A stretch of 64,000 nt of DNA, from assembly GCA_016110215.1 (NCBI GenBank), contig JADWQD010000021.1, positions 186,001-250,000 on the forward strand. Direction: 5' to 3'. This DNA comes from Capronia americana. Taxonomy: Eukaryota > Ascomycota > Eurotiomycetes > Chaetothyriales > Herpotrichiellaceae. A model generated the notes under the pieces. The model worked only from the letters and a program-made list of their open reading frames with translations, made no database searches and was not told where the DNA came from. Of this stretch, positions 11,903-22,247 are shown piece after piece (the stretch's first letter is position 1; each line of letters starts with the position of its first letter). The position numbers were made by a program, and so were the translations under genes.

Positions 11903-13510
11903 ATGTTGGAGAGCCGCTTCGAATATCCTCGATTAGAAGCCCTCATCGCTGTCTTTGTGAGCCTCTTGCTACCAAAGGTTAGGGTTAGAACTCTAACCTC
12001 AAGCTAGATCGGGTATATTCTGTAGTCAACATATCTTCACCCGCTTCGAAACCTCCCAGGGCCTTTTCTTGCACGGCATTGCCCAGGGTGGGTGGCCTAC
12101 CAAGCCTTCACATGCAATACTGAGGCTGCTGTCCTCACCATGCATGCAAAATATGGAGATGTTGTCCGCGTCGGTCCCAATACCGTCCTTGCTGGAACCG
12201 CTGAAGCAGTGGAGAAGGTCCTTGGAGACGGCGAACATTACCTTGACAAAGCTTCGGACTACGATGCTTTAGTGATCCATACACCTTCTATCTTTAGCGA
12301 AACTGACAAGGTTGTTCATGCCCGGAAGCGTCGAATTGCGGCTCATGCGTACAGTATGCAAAGTTTGGTGAAGATGGAAAGTCTTGTGGCCAACAACATT
12401 GAGACATTTCTCGCCAGAATGAACGAGTTTTCTAAGAGAGGAGACCTTGTGGATGCCGCAAAATGGTTCAAATTCTACGCCTTTGACGTTATCGGCGACC
12501 TGGCTCTCGGGAGAAGCTTCGGCTTGCTTGAACGAGGGGTCGTCGATGAGTTTGTCACTCATATCTCACGAGGAGTGGAATATACTTTTGTGGTAAGCTT
12601 GATTTGTCTAAATTGGATTGCTATGCGTATCGCTGAACCTTTTCGCGGTAGCTTTTCCTTTTGCCGTCACTTGTGAGACCACTATGCAAATTACTAGCGA
12701 AATGGATCCCGATACCGTTCTTCCGGGAACTCAACGATGGTTTCATTTATGTCAAAAAGGTAAGTCTGTCAGGAGTACAATACCACTATTATCGAACGAA
12801 TAACTGGTATATCCCACTCAAGTAAACGGCCAGACTGGTTCAGGAGCGACGGGAAAAGGTGGACGACACTTCTCGGCAGCGCGGTGATATCCTAGGTGCT
12901 CTCATTGAAGCTTCGGATCCTGTCACCAAGGAGCGCCTGGGATTTGGAGACCTGGCCACGAATGCATCAAACCAACATGTGCGGGATGACCCTATGCCGG
13001 AATTGCGCTTGTGCTAACATACACAAAGAGCGTTGCCGGTTCAGATACTGTCACAATCTCGCTGACAGCGATCATTTATCATTTACTTCGGAACCCTGAC
13101 AAAGCGGAAAGGTTAGTAGCAGAAGTTCGGAATCCCTCCCTGGGTGATCGGCCATCATTCAGGGAAGTTCAGAAACTGCAATATCTGGACGGCTGTATGA
13201 AGGAAGGTATGCGCCTGACGACTCCCTTTGCTGGGCCCCTCCCACGGATCTCACCCAAAGCGGGCTTCGAGGTCGGCAGATCTTATGTCCCGCCAGGTGC
13301 TACCGTCAACGTGATGCAGTGTTACATACATATGGATGAGCGGATCTTCCGGGATCCCATGTCTTTCCTGCCTGAACGGTGGTTCGAGGCCATGGTGGTG
13401 GCGGTGGTGGGGCTGGCCATCGTCCTCGTGCACGATACTGCTAAGGCTGAGGTTCTGTTGTGAAAGCTCTGGGAGGTGGGCTTCTTCTAGGGCCAAGACG
13501 TGCTTATATT
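11903..13510 (+). pseudogene. Cytochrome P450, decayed (heme loop lost)
   Basis: Most of a fungal P450 monooxygenase is readable: a hydrophobic start at 11903 (LEALIAVFVSLLLPK), then after intron 11978-12025 the proline hinge YLHPLRNLPGPFLA and KYGDVVRVGPN. Intron 12593-12651 joins to LAKWIPIPFFRELNDG. Later exons give the I-helix AGSDT, the ExxR motif as KEGMR, and PERW. Two lesions are seen. First, the expected acceptor near 12822 is followed directly by an in-frame TAA, and no other AG restores the frame. Second, after PERW the frame runs into unrelated low-complexity residues and stops at 13461-13463; no FxxGxRxCxG motif occurs in frame. A trace, RAKTCL with Cys codon 13501-13503, lies in another frame. 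It is probably non-functional; a sequencing error could explain one lesion but hardly both. Confidence 0.75.
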
Positions 13511-14714
13511 GTACACTGAGTCATCTTTATATTCTCGGAGAGCAGGGGCATAAGAGGGTGCGACAGATACAGTCTCCGAATCGCCGTTACCAGGCAGCCC
13601 GGCATGACTGGACCGCTATCCTAGACGAAAGGCGAGACCTGGAACTACTCTCCCAAGGTAGCACAACACCAGTTATTGCAACCGCCTTGGACGCGCAATA
13701 ACTTGCACCGCTTTGATCATTGAATGCCATTACCCAGCTATTAGCCAGTCTCCATTTCTATCATCTATGAAAGCATAGCCGGGTCCCGCGCAAGCTTGGA
13801 AGCTGGCCCAGGTCGATGAACGAGGTTGAAGCTGCCAGCCTGGCCGTGCTCCGCCGCGTAGGACCTCGGAGCGCTTTGATCGACGCATCTCCTCCGGCCT
13901 CGTGCCGCCGAAGTACCACCATTCTTAATCGGGCGGTTTCTCAACACCAGGACGACGAGGTCTCGGCCCTGGGTGGGAGACGAGTGACTTCCTTGCCCGC
14001 CAAACTAGACTACGCTACAGCCCTGGACTACAGACAAGCTGGAAAGTCCTCACTTTGACTGACGGCAAGTCCCCCGGCAAAGCCTTCTTCGCAACGTCTG
14101 TATCCACGGTCGCCTGCGTAATAGGGCCTCCCCAACCTTCGAAATTGTCGGACTTGTGAAGCACAAGGTTGGCATATGCTACAATCACCGTCGGGTTAAG
14201 AGGGAGCCATAGGCAACATGTGTCTACAAATGTATTGTATTTCCATTCAAGATCTGACACATCGACGCCACCATGGGCTCGAATCTCCCATCCCGCCCTG
14301 GTTTGTCATGACGACCTCCTTCCACAGCGGGCGCTCATACATATGAAATTTTCCCCCTGGTGCTGTAGAGTCTCCCAGCTTCCAGCTCCCATGAAGGATC
14401 CACAGCAAAATCGCCCCGAACTCGCCCCGAACTCGCCCAGTAACGCCAAATGGAAACCCATAAACATATACCTGGTCCGCCATCTTCGACGTCGCAGCAC
14501 CTGCTTTCCTCCCACCGTGACTCGTAGTCATGTGCGGGAGGTTAGCTTACCGGCAAACTGGCTGTCCTGCAATCTGCAACTAATTAGCTGGACGGGCTGA
14601 CCCTATCTAGCGATATACTGCCTTGTCTGTGATCGGCTCCTGCACGGACACATTTCGGTGAATGTCTCCCGAGAGGACGTCCGTGGTTCAAGTCTCGAGA
14701 CCAAACACGCAACT
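13511..14714. other. Intergenic gap with unrecognised short ORFs
   Basis: Between the P450 relic and the stop of the 1096-aa gene. Two adjacent minus-strand ORFs, 14247-14531 (contains VYVYGFPFGVTG and KFHMYERPLWKEV) and 14015-14260 (contains DLEWKYNTFVDTCC), have coding-like composition and might be one small spliced gene, but I found no splice pair that joins their frames and recognise no family. Left as unsupported. Confidence 0.3.
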
Positions 14715-17700
14715 TTAGTCAACGATAAGTCCCTTGGAATGACCTTGGGCAAGCAGAAATTGCGCTGGAAGGCAACTCGGGCAGAAACCCTCTGTAGGAC
14801 GCACAACGAACACGCCCTCTTCTCCCTTCTGCTGACAGACGGCCAAGACGGCCAATCGAGCTGCCCAATTCCCATGGGCTCGCACGATCCCAATGTTTTC
14901 GGGTGGATCTAGGACCTCTTCCCAGCAATCAATCGAAGTCGTGTTTCCGTCTCCCGCGCCGCCACATAAACATGGATAATCCCATGGGAGGATGCCCTCG
15001 TCGTCGCGTAATGCCAAAACATCCAGGTCGGCAACCCATTTCCCGCGATCATGGACAGACACGACACACTCGACCAGGAAGATCCTCTCATCTATCGTTC
15101 CTCTATTCCCCTCGTCGAACGGTCTCCTCCAATTGGTAAAGGACAAATGCAGCGACGTCCCTTGAAAGTTGTTTTGTCGTTTGTGGTCGTAGTTGACGTG
15201 CGGAACCACGCGTAGGTCGTAACCCAACGTTCGGATTTGTAAGGGCGACTGGGACAGCACCATCAGAGATATCCCCGGCATTCCCACATTCCCGGTCAGC
15301 CTGCGCACCTGGCCATCACATGCCTCGAAATCGAGAGGATCGGACAGTAATTGTGCAGCAACAAAAATCGAATTTCCAAATGAAACAGCAATGATATCTT
15401 GACAATCAGAAGCGGCAATGTGATAACCAGACTCGAACGTGGCAATGCAAGCAAAGGTTCGGGAAAGCGATCGCTTTCTGTAATTCCAAAAATCGATCTC
15501 CTCCATTCCAGCCATAGCGTCCCCGACCGAAGGCATTTTGAATTTCGCTTTGTCAAACCACTTGACCGTGCTAAGCGGGAAAGAAGCGACTCGCAAGGGT
15601 ATGCTGGACCCCTTAAAAGACGAAAATGTCCGTTCAGCAACAGCAAGTGCTGTCAACGCGGTGAAGTGAGTTTTGTGCATGCGCCGGTTGTTCAGAGAAG
15701 GAATGCTGCCGAAAGAAGATCTCGCACCTAGTGAAGGTCTATAGGTGACTGGTATCGGTTTCTCATAGTCATCGAGATATCTAGTGAGCGACTCAGGATT
15801 GATTTTCCCCTCATCAAGCAGCGTGATAGCCTCTTCAACGTCAACCTGTGAATTTGAGACTTGATTGACGGCATTTTGAACTTCTGAAGCCTTCAAATTG
15901 CCAAGAATATCTGACCGTTCTGTTTGCACCTGGACAAACAGTGCAATGGTGTTGAGGTCCCCGTGACAGTACGAGAATATTACATCGTGCGAGGCCTTCG
16001 TGGCTCCAAAGCATGGAAAAGCGCATCTGCATTCGGCCTGCGAGGGACAATATTCGGTCGGGGGTATTGATCCTGGGATCGAATGGCTGTGAAGCATCAA
16101 CGGAGGATTCCGCCATATGAAACTTAAGCGATCTTTCGACTTTTGCTCGTCTGCGGGAAACAGCGTACGTGAGTGTTCAATACCGCTAGAGGTAACCAAA
16201 ATACATTGCTCTCCTTGGGCAAGCACCTCCGCACGTCGACGCAGGATTGAGACATCATGAACCTGGCATGCCCGTAACTCTCCTGGATGACAAGTTTCAT
16301 GACATAAAGTCGCGGCTGAAACGCAGTCGCAGGTGCCCTTGCAATCTCTGCAGAGGCACGGATATCGAGGTGGTCGCGCTCCTGTTTCGGAGAGAAGCCA
16401 GCGTTGATGCGAATCTTCCCATTTTATAGAACCATCGAGTGAACGTTTGAGGGATGGTCTCCGATGTGGAAATGCTGTAGCGAATTCACAGTAAGAAGAA
16501 TTGCCTCGGGTTTCCTGATATCGTATGACATATCGGGCTCCTGGGATGTTCATAGACCGCGCAACGGACCTGAGATAAACGATGTGGCTCTCGAAGCCAG
16601 GTTGCTCCGACAAAGCTTGCAGCGACAAAGCTTGCAGAACAGGAGGATTGAGGAGGCCGAAGAAGGGATCAGGCTGAATTGCTTGGAAGCCGAGAAAATC
16701 CTTAGCGCGTCGTCGACCCCAAGCGACGAGCTCAGAGCAATGTCCAACATTTTCGTCGTTGAGGTTGATGAATTTCTGACTTGCACTTACGAGCGCCCCT
16801 AGCCAAGCTCGCTGTTCCAGAAGCGTGTCGGGATAGTTATTGGAAGCGTCCATGGCACGGTTCAATCGCAGCAACCACCTAGCGGTTGCAACCTCCCCAG
16901 CTTTGGGTACATCCCACGCCGAGAACAGACTCCCAAGGGCCAGTATCAAGAGCTCGTCCATAGAGATCCGGTTCGTTCCGTCGGTTGAGTCGACCCTCGT
17001 ATCGCGCTCGTAAAAGCGGTATTGTGACAAGGTTAAGGACCAGTGCATTCCCATGTCCTCGGCTTTACTCGCATTCTGCAGACCGATGGTGATGATCCCT
17101 CCATCTTGCACAAGGGGATCGTGGAACTTCTCGACTTTCGTGGTGCCTCCCAGCACCGTGAGGTCTGGGTAGATGTGCCACGCTGATAGTGCCAGAAGCA
17201 CCGCTCCATTAGATGCTTCCTGTGGTTTGCCTTGTACCAGGCTCTCCATGCCAATAAGTGCATGACGCCATGCATCGATGACATTTTGGTAGGTACTTTG
17301 ACCATCGCCAACGTTGACAGAAATGTTCTTGACGATGAGCATCAACTTTGTCTTTGCAGCTTTCTTCACCTCATCGGCGCTTTGTAACCAAGAACGAGCG
17401 CTGTCGTCCCATTTGGCAAGCTCTTCTCTTGTGATGTCCTGCCGTGCAGCCATGCATGCCGAGAGAAATTGCGGGCCGTCGTCGATTGATTTGTCGATCT
17501 CAGCCTGGCGCTCATTCACCAGCTCGGCCCATATTGACGTTGCTTTCTCTGCATCCCAAGCTCGCGCGAGCATACAGGCCAAAAGGTGCATTGAGAGGGC
17601 GGCATGTGTCCCGGCAGTAAGCTGGCCAGACGTAGCAGCGGCCCATAGGGACGTCCCGTCAATGCCCACGAAATCTGCAAAGGGGCCATGATCTTGCGAG

Positions 17701-18005
17701 CCTCTCGGGTTAACGCCCGGTTGGCTGGCTATCTCCGAGGCCCGTGTCCCATAGGCTTTGAGTAGAGCGGGAGTTGGAGGCACGAGTGACTCGAAAAGTG
17801 CGGCAAGCTTGCGGGCGGTTTTGTGGACCTTGCCCTGTTCGGCATCGTCACGCCTTCGCAACGACAGATTGTTGCCAATTGAACGGAATTCTTTGGGAGC
17901 CTCGAATTTGAACAAGGTGAAGTCGAAGTTAAGGTTCGCTAACGCGAGAGTGTTCTCGTTATTGACGCTGAAGAGGGAATTTGCAAGACGTCCGAACGCG
18001 GACAT
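14715..18005 (-). CDS. Large intronless protein of unknown function (1096 aa)
   Basis: One uninterrupted frame of 1096 residues. The N-terminus (FGRLANSLFSVNNENTLALA) has the look of a fungal family that recurs as uncharacterised large proteins; I do not know a function for it. No membrane segment or signal peptide stands out. A Cys-rich stretch around residues 545-575 (PCLCRDCKGTCDCVSA, then further Cys/His) could bind metal. A 15-bp tandem duplication at 16608-16637 makes the protein repeat LQALSLQALS. Further on the sequence is rich in beta-type, hydrophobic-polar alternation without a known catalytic motif. The absence of introns sets it apart from most neighbours. It lies at the boundary between the catabolic left arm and the housekeeping block. 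Translation is certain-looking; role unknown. Confidence 0.85.
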   Translation of the reverse strand: MSAFGRLANSLFSVNNENTLALANLNFDFTLFKFEAPKEFRSIGNNLSLRRRDDAEQGKVHKTARKLAALFESLVPPTPALLKAYGTRASEIASQPGVNPRGSQDHGPFADFVGIDGTSLWAAATSGQLTAGTHAALSMHLLACMLARAWDAEKATSIWAELVNERQAEIDKSIDDGPQFLSACMAARQDITREELAKWDDSARSWLQSADEVKKAAKTKLMLIVKNISVNVGDGQSTYQNVIDAWRHALIGMESLVQGKPQEASNGAVLLALSAWHIYPDLTVLGGTTKVEKFHDPLVQDGGIITIGLQNASKAEDMGMHWSLTLSQYRFYERDTRVDSTDGTNRISMDELLILALGSLFSAWDVPKAGEVATARWLLRLNRAMDASNNYPDTLLEQRAWLGALVSASQKFINLNDENVGHCSELVAWGRRRAKDFLGFQAIQPDPFFGLLNPPVLQALSLQALSEQPGFESHIVYLRSVARSMNIPGARYVIRYQETRGNSSYCEFATAFPHRRPSLKRSLDGSIKWEDSHQRWLLSETGARPPRYPCLCRDCKGTCDCVSAATLCHETCHPGELRACQVHDVSILRRRAEVLAQGEQCILVTSSGIEHSRTLFPADEQKSKDRLSFIWRNPPLMLHSHSIPGSIPPTEYCPSQAECRCAFPCFGATKASHDVIFSYCHGDLNTIALFVQVQTERSDILGNLKASEVQNAVNQVSNSQVDVEEAITLLDEGKINPESLTRYLDDYEKPIPVTYRPSLGARSSFGSIPSLNNRRMHKTHFTALTALAVAERTFSSFKGSSIPLRVASFPLSTVKWFDKAKFKMPSVGDAMAGMEEIDFWNYRKRSLSRTFACIATFESGYHIAASDCQDIIAVSFGNSIFVAAQLLSDPLDFEACDGQVRRLTGNVGMPGISLMVLSQSPLQIRTLGYDLRVVPHVNYDHKRQNNFQGTSLHLSFTNWRRPFDEGNRGTIDERIFLVECVVSVHDRGKWVADLDVLALRDDEGILPWDYPCLCGGAGDGNTTSIDCWEEVLDPPENIGIVRAHGNWAARLAVLAVCQQKGEEGVFVVRPTEGFCPSCLPAQFLLAQGHSKGLIVD
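16608..16637. repeat. 15-bp tandem duplication inside the 1096-aa gene
   Basis: CGACAAAGCTTGCAG is present twice in a row. It keeps the reading frame and duplicates five residues (LQALS on the coding minus strand). Confidence 0.9.
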
Positions 18006-19727
18006 GTCTTTCAGATCCCGGGGGGAGAGGTGGGTAATTCGAAAGCCGTTCTAGGATAGCAGGAGTAGGACGAGACGTCGTTCTTGTGCACAATCTGTAT
18101 GTGAGTGAGACAGACTTTGGGAAATAGACCTAGAACAGAAGCTCCTTTGAGGAGGGTGAGTAGCGGTCTAAGCCTCAGTGTTGACAGCCTGGGAGATCGC
18201 CTTGGCTGTGTTTCCTGTCACACCGAATCGATGCGCCCCATTCGTTCTTCCCTTACAAGGTGCAGCTGCATGCATGAGTCTCTGCAGCATTGGTCTGCGG
18301 GTGCGCGCAGGCTCAGAATCCCGGCAACTTTCCATATGCGATGGAGGGCCAGAAGAAGCACGATGCCAAATGACGCACGCTGCCGTGCGTTGGCTCCAAG
18401 AAACAGCGTCCTATCCAAATACGCAGAATCAATCCATCCACAAAACAGAGGATAAATTCTCGCTTTCAGCGGCATTCAATTCTGGATCGAACCACCTGGG
18501 CGATCACCAGAACGATTCTCTCTAGACATAGCCGTCGGAAAGAGTGGTGACAGCGAAGATGATGAAGATGACGAGGATAACGAAGAGTATCAATAAGTCA
18601 GTAGCGACGAAGGACCTCGAGGCCACTCGAACGGTACGTAACGATACATTGACACAGTTTAAATACACCGTATGACGTTAAAATACGGCTAACCTAGGTT
18701 AGGTAATGAGGTAAATTCTATAATTACCTAGGAACTTCCTTCATTATTCTGTAACTTTAGTGTATTTAGTAATTACACCTCAGTATAATGACCCCAGCGA
18801 AAGAGCAATCGAAAGCGATAAGCCCGAGTGCTCATCTAGGAGCGAGACAGCCAGGGGGGACCAAGAGAGTGGAATAAGAACGACCCGGGTCGTTCAGTAG
18901 GTACTCCGTTGCCCCAGTACCAGCGAGTCCATGGTGCTAGAGCGCCCTTACGAAATCATCTCCAGGGACACCAGGCTGGGTACATGCGCACAATTCAGCT
19001 CCAACTTACCACTGTACATAGGTAGGTATTTCTCGAAACGAATTACACGTGGTGTTCAACGTAGAAACAAATACATAATCCGCTGGATGAGATACATCTA
19101 CGCTCACATATTCTTGATACTCTGTCGCCCGAAGAGGCTTTCAAAAAACACCGTGTCTCTTTTCTTATTGCGATGTGCCTCCAAAATTAGAGAATTGCGC
19201 CAAAATTACTGTGCGAAGCACGACTGGCTATGCAATGAGATCTGAGTCTCATATTGCTGAATAGTATCCGGTAGACCTGCGGCAAAGTCGCGGCCAGCAT
19301 ACATGGTCAAACCGAGACACGCTGGGAGAGTGGAGGCAATGGCAAATGATTCCGACGTCAGATGTTGGGAAATTGACCCTCCCTTGACAGCTGAGAGACC
19401 TCGAGAGAAGCGGGCAAATGGTCACAACGTGTCGGAGGAATTCTGGAGCAGACGCCTCTACGACAGAGGATTAAGGCCCTGCAGAGGTATTCTTTACTTC
19501 CCAGCTAACTTCTGCAGACCCCTTCTCGTCGATGTTGTGTCTTGCAGTTGGCTGCGGAACTAGCGAAGAATGTTCTTGCCGGAACGGAGTGGTCAGACCT
19601 GTATCCCTCGATCCGCTCTGCTAACCGTGGATCGTTCTTGTGCGCAGATTACCGCCCACGACTGTTTCCTCGTGTCTAAGATGCATTTCCTCCCCTGTGT
19701 AGCCGCTCTCTATCGTGATCCTGTTCG
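18006..19727. other. Long intergenic gap, partly AT-rich with palindromes
   Basis: About 1.7 kb between the 1096-aa gene start and the PSS stop. From about 18600 to 19250 base composition shifts towards A+T. A perfect 14-bp palindrome CTAACCTAGGTTAG lies at 18689-18702, and TAGGTAAT (18700-18707) is repeated inverted at 18723-18730. No ORF here has recognisable content. It could be a relic of a mutated mobile element, but no transposase trace is readable. Confidence 0.45.
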
Positions 19728-20681
19728 TCATGGCTTTGGTACATGTAGAGTTCTGCTCGTCATCAAACAGCCATTGATGAAAAACATTACTGCTAAAGGA
19801 TGGAATTCCAATGCGGTCCCCGTAAACCAGGTGCCCAGAGGGAGAGCGTCGTGTATCAGTCCCATAAAGGTGAAGGTGGCCATAATGCTCGAAGTCGTCA
19901 AGCAAGCAAATGGGATCGGGGTCCCCTCAAAATACTTGGACTTTCCCGATTCATCCTTTGGTAGCATTGCAACGGTGACGTTGAACCGTGCTAACCTTGT
20001 CAATCCACAGAGCACGTAGAAACTCAAGAATATCTGGTCGACAGAGGTGCGAAAGCCAATTGCAAAGCCGGCGGCTGCGGTAGCCACCCCGAACGTCACC
20101 TGCAATTCACCTGTCAGAGTCCAGTTCTGTCAAGCACCGACGTTTGTGTAGCGTACTAAATCAGCCAGCGAGTCCAGCTCTTGACCCATCAGAGAAGACT
20201 TCTTCCTCCATCGAGCAACTTTGCCATCGAAGAAATCGAAGAAGAGGCCAAAGGGCATCAAGGCGAATGCCAGCCATAGGTTCGTAAGGTTGCCAGGGTC
20301 AGACAGACAGTATCGCATCGAAGACAGGACAGACATGACTGCGGCCAGATGTCAATGGTGATTTTAGTCAATAGCTCGGTGAGACGTACATCCGCAGAAT
20401 CCTGGACTATATTAGCAATCGACTTCTGTTGCTCAATACCTGAACGACTTACCATTGAGCTCGGTGATCAGGTCGGCGAGATGTAGCGCCCTGTACAATA
20501 TTCAGCTCCTGTCTGACTGTTCGTCGGACCTGTCTCTGTTGTACCTGATCAGGCTAAAGTGCCCCGCGTCTTGCGATAGCAACATTGCCTGCTTCGACTG
20601 AGTCTTGTCCTGGGGTTGGTCCGCAGTCTCTTTTTGGCCCGCATTGGTGCCCGCATTGGTTGTGCCCGCGCGCCTCGACAT
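19728..20681 (-). CDS. CHO1: CDP-diacylglycerol-serine O-phosphatidyltransferase
   Basis: Phosphatidylserine synthase of the ER membrane: transfers phosphatidyl from CDP-diacylglycerol to serine. Four introns (20491-20544, 20402-20452, 20339-20389, 20100-20156) give 246 residues and a 12-nt micro-exon (20390-20401) that supplies part of ELNGFCGFMSVL. The start at 20681 (MSRRAGTTNAG) precedes the conserved HFSLIRALHLADLITELNG. The CDP-alcohol phosphatidyltransferase signature is seen as DFFDGKVARWRKKSS followed by QELDSLADL. The C-terminal half (CGLTRLARFNVTVAML, then KSKYFEGTPIPF) is hydrophobic with several membrane segments and ends TLHVPKP. Conserved housekeeping gene; its N-terminal tail is somewhat shorter than usual. 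Confidence 0.92.
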
Positions 20682-21228
20682 GCTTGCGATCAATGGGACG
20701 AAGGAGGCCAGAGGTAGTAGGAAAAAAATTATGGAAGGCTCGCAAGGAGGTAATAGGAGAAGAGGAAGAATGCAGATGCAGGAAGATATATCCCAATTGC
20801 AGGCTACGTCTTTGTGGCCTTTGCGAAAACAAGGCGCAATCAATTGCGGTGGACCGCTGCAGTGTGTGACAACAACTTGATGATGAGGCCGGCCTGTTTG
20901 CCATGTGTCGTCATCATGCAGCTTCCGTCACAGCCACCGAAACAGCCACTCAACAGCCACCGTCACAAAACGAACGGCCGTGGAGGTCACGTGTTATGGC
21001 AAGGAGGGTGAGCGTAAAGTGTCTGGGAATTTGGAGATGGACTGGTGCCGGTCCCTGTGCAAGTGCAAGAGCGGCCTGTCTTCTACATCTCCATCCCCGC
21101 CGCAAGACACCGAGCCAGTACAGATCCATCGGATCACATTTTTATGATGGGTATCCCTCCCGAACGCCAGTGCATGTACCCTGCAGAACCCCGGACAATC
21201 AAGAGTCACAACAAGAGGCTTTTGTAAT
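20682..21228. promoter_or_regulatory. Intergenic, PSS promoter and GAR1 3' region
   Basis: About 550 bp between the PSS start codon and the GAR1 stop, both on the minus strand. Short plus-strand ORFs here are frame shadows or unsupported. No clear TATA box is seen. Confidence 0.4.
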
Positions 21229-22164
21229 TCAACCTCTGCCCCGACCTCTTGAGCCGAACCCGCCGCCCCTCGAGCCGCCGCCTCGTCCGCTGGAGAAACC
21301 TCCACGACCTCCACCTCTAGCACCACCACGGCCACCACCAAATGAACCTCCGCCAAACGACCCTCCTCGGCCTCGGGGTGCGCCTCTGCCTGCAAAGCCT
21401 CGTCCTCGGGGGGCACCTCTTCCACCCCACGCGCTTCCTCGTGCACCGGCTGGTTTCTTTACTCTTGCGGCGCCTTCCAAACTGTGAGCCTCAAGTGACA
21501 TGTCTGAGCTGGGTGGCAACTTACCTGGTGGTGGTTTGGGTTTGGGCAGGAACCTGTAACATTCTCAGCGTTATGTTTCCTTCCCACTGCATCGTAGATC
21601 TTACTTCTCCAAAGGTAATAGCTTGTCTCCTCCAATGAAGAACTTGTCGCCCTTCTTGAAAGATGTAGCCTGAATCCCTTCCTGCGGCTTGATCGTGAAG
21701 TAGACTTGATTGATCGGCCCTAGGATCTCATCCACCTTGCCTATTGTTGTCTGCTTCCGTCAGCGAGGTCGCAGTGTAGTAGGTCACACCGTCGCACCTT
21801 GTTCTCGAGGTATATCGGGGCGTTGAAGTAGGGGATCTTGGTGTTGATGGATTCGCAGACCATCTCTCCCTCGGTGGCGTGCAGGAAGGTGCCCATTTCT
21901 AGCCCAAATCAGTCTCAGCTCAGTCGGATCAGTATAGAAAATCTCACCGAGCACCTGTGCAGGCGGTCCGAAGCTCTGCTGTTGGAAACCACCCCGTCCT
22001 GGTCGTCGTCTCTCGTCAGTGTCATTTTCGCGGCCGCCGCCAAATTGTGCGCGGAGACGATTTTGGGAATCTAATTTACCTCCACCCCTTCCACCAAACG
22101 ATCCTCGTCCTCTGTCACCACCTCTGAACCCGCCACGACCTCGCGAATCACCTCGGAACGACAT
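21229..22164 (-). CDS. GAR1: H/ACA ribonucleoprotein subunit GAR1
   Basis: Nucleolar core protein of H/ACA snoRNPs, needed for rRNA pseudouridylation. Introns 21899-21947, 21751-21797 and 21554-21604 give 262 residues. An N-terminal Gly/Arg-rich region (RGRGGFRGGDRGRGSF) precedes the conserved core: GPPAQVLEMGTFLHATEGEM, then NTKIPYFNAPIYLENKT, GKVDEILGPINQVYFTI and GDKFFIGGDKLLPLEKFLPK. The C-terminal exon is a second long RGG repeat. Domain order GAR-core-GAR matches GAR1. Its start codon is only 84 bp from the first likely ATG of the threonyl-tRNA synthetase gene on the other strand, so both use one compact bidirectional promoter. The antisense of the RGG repeats produces a Pro-rich ORF that is not a gene. 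Confidence 0.95.
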
Positions 22165-22247
22165 TGTTGCTGCGGAAAGGAGTGGGTGCGGTCGGCGGTG
22201 CTTGCGTCTGGGGAAAAAATAATTTTGCTTGCACCACCTCCAATTCG
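22165..22247. promoter_or_regulatory. Compact bidirectional promoter, GAR1 / ThrRS
   Basis: Only about 83 bp separate the two start codons. The region holds GGGGAAAAAATAATTTTG (a short A/T run) and no obvious TATA box. The 5' UTR of one gene probably overlaps the transcript of the other. Confidence 0.5.

Noticed and set aside
11978..12000. TTAGGGTTAG, telomere-like sequence
   Set aside because: Only about one and a half units, inside a P450 intron; far too short for a telomere or a reliable interstitial relic.
14670..14700. GGTTCAAGTC resembling a tRNA T-loop
   Set aside because: Flanking bases do not pair as a T-stem and no anticodon or acceptor stem can be built around it.
20903..21487. 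Pro-rich plus-strand ORF of 194 codons
   Set aside because: It is the antisense of the GAR1 RGG repeats; reading Gly/Arg codons backwards gives Pro-rich sequence.
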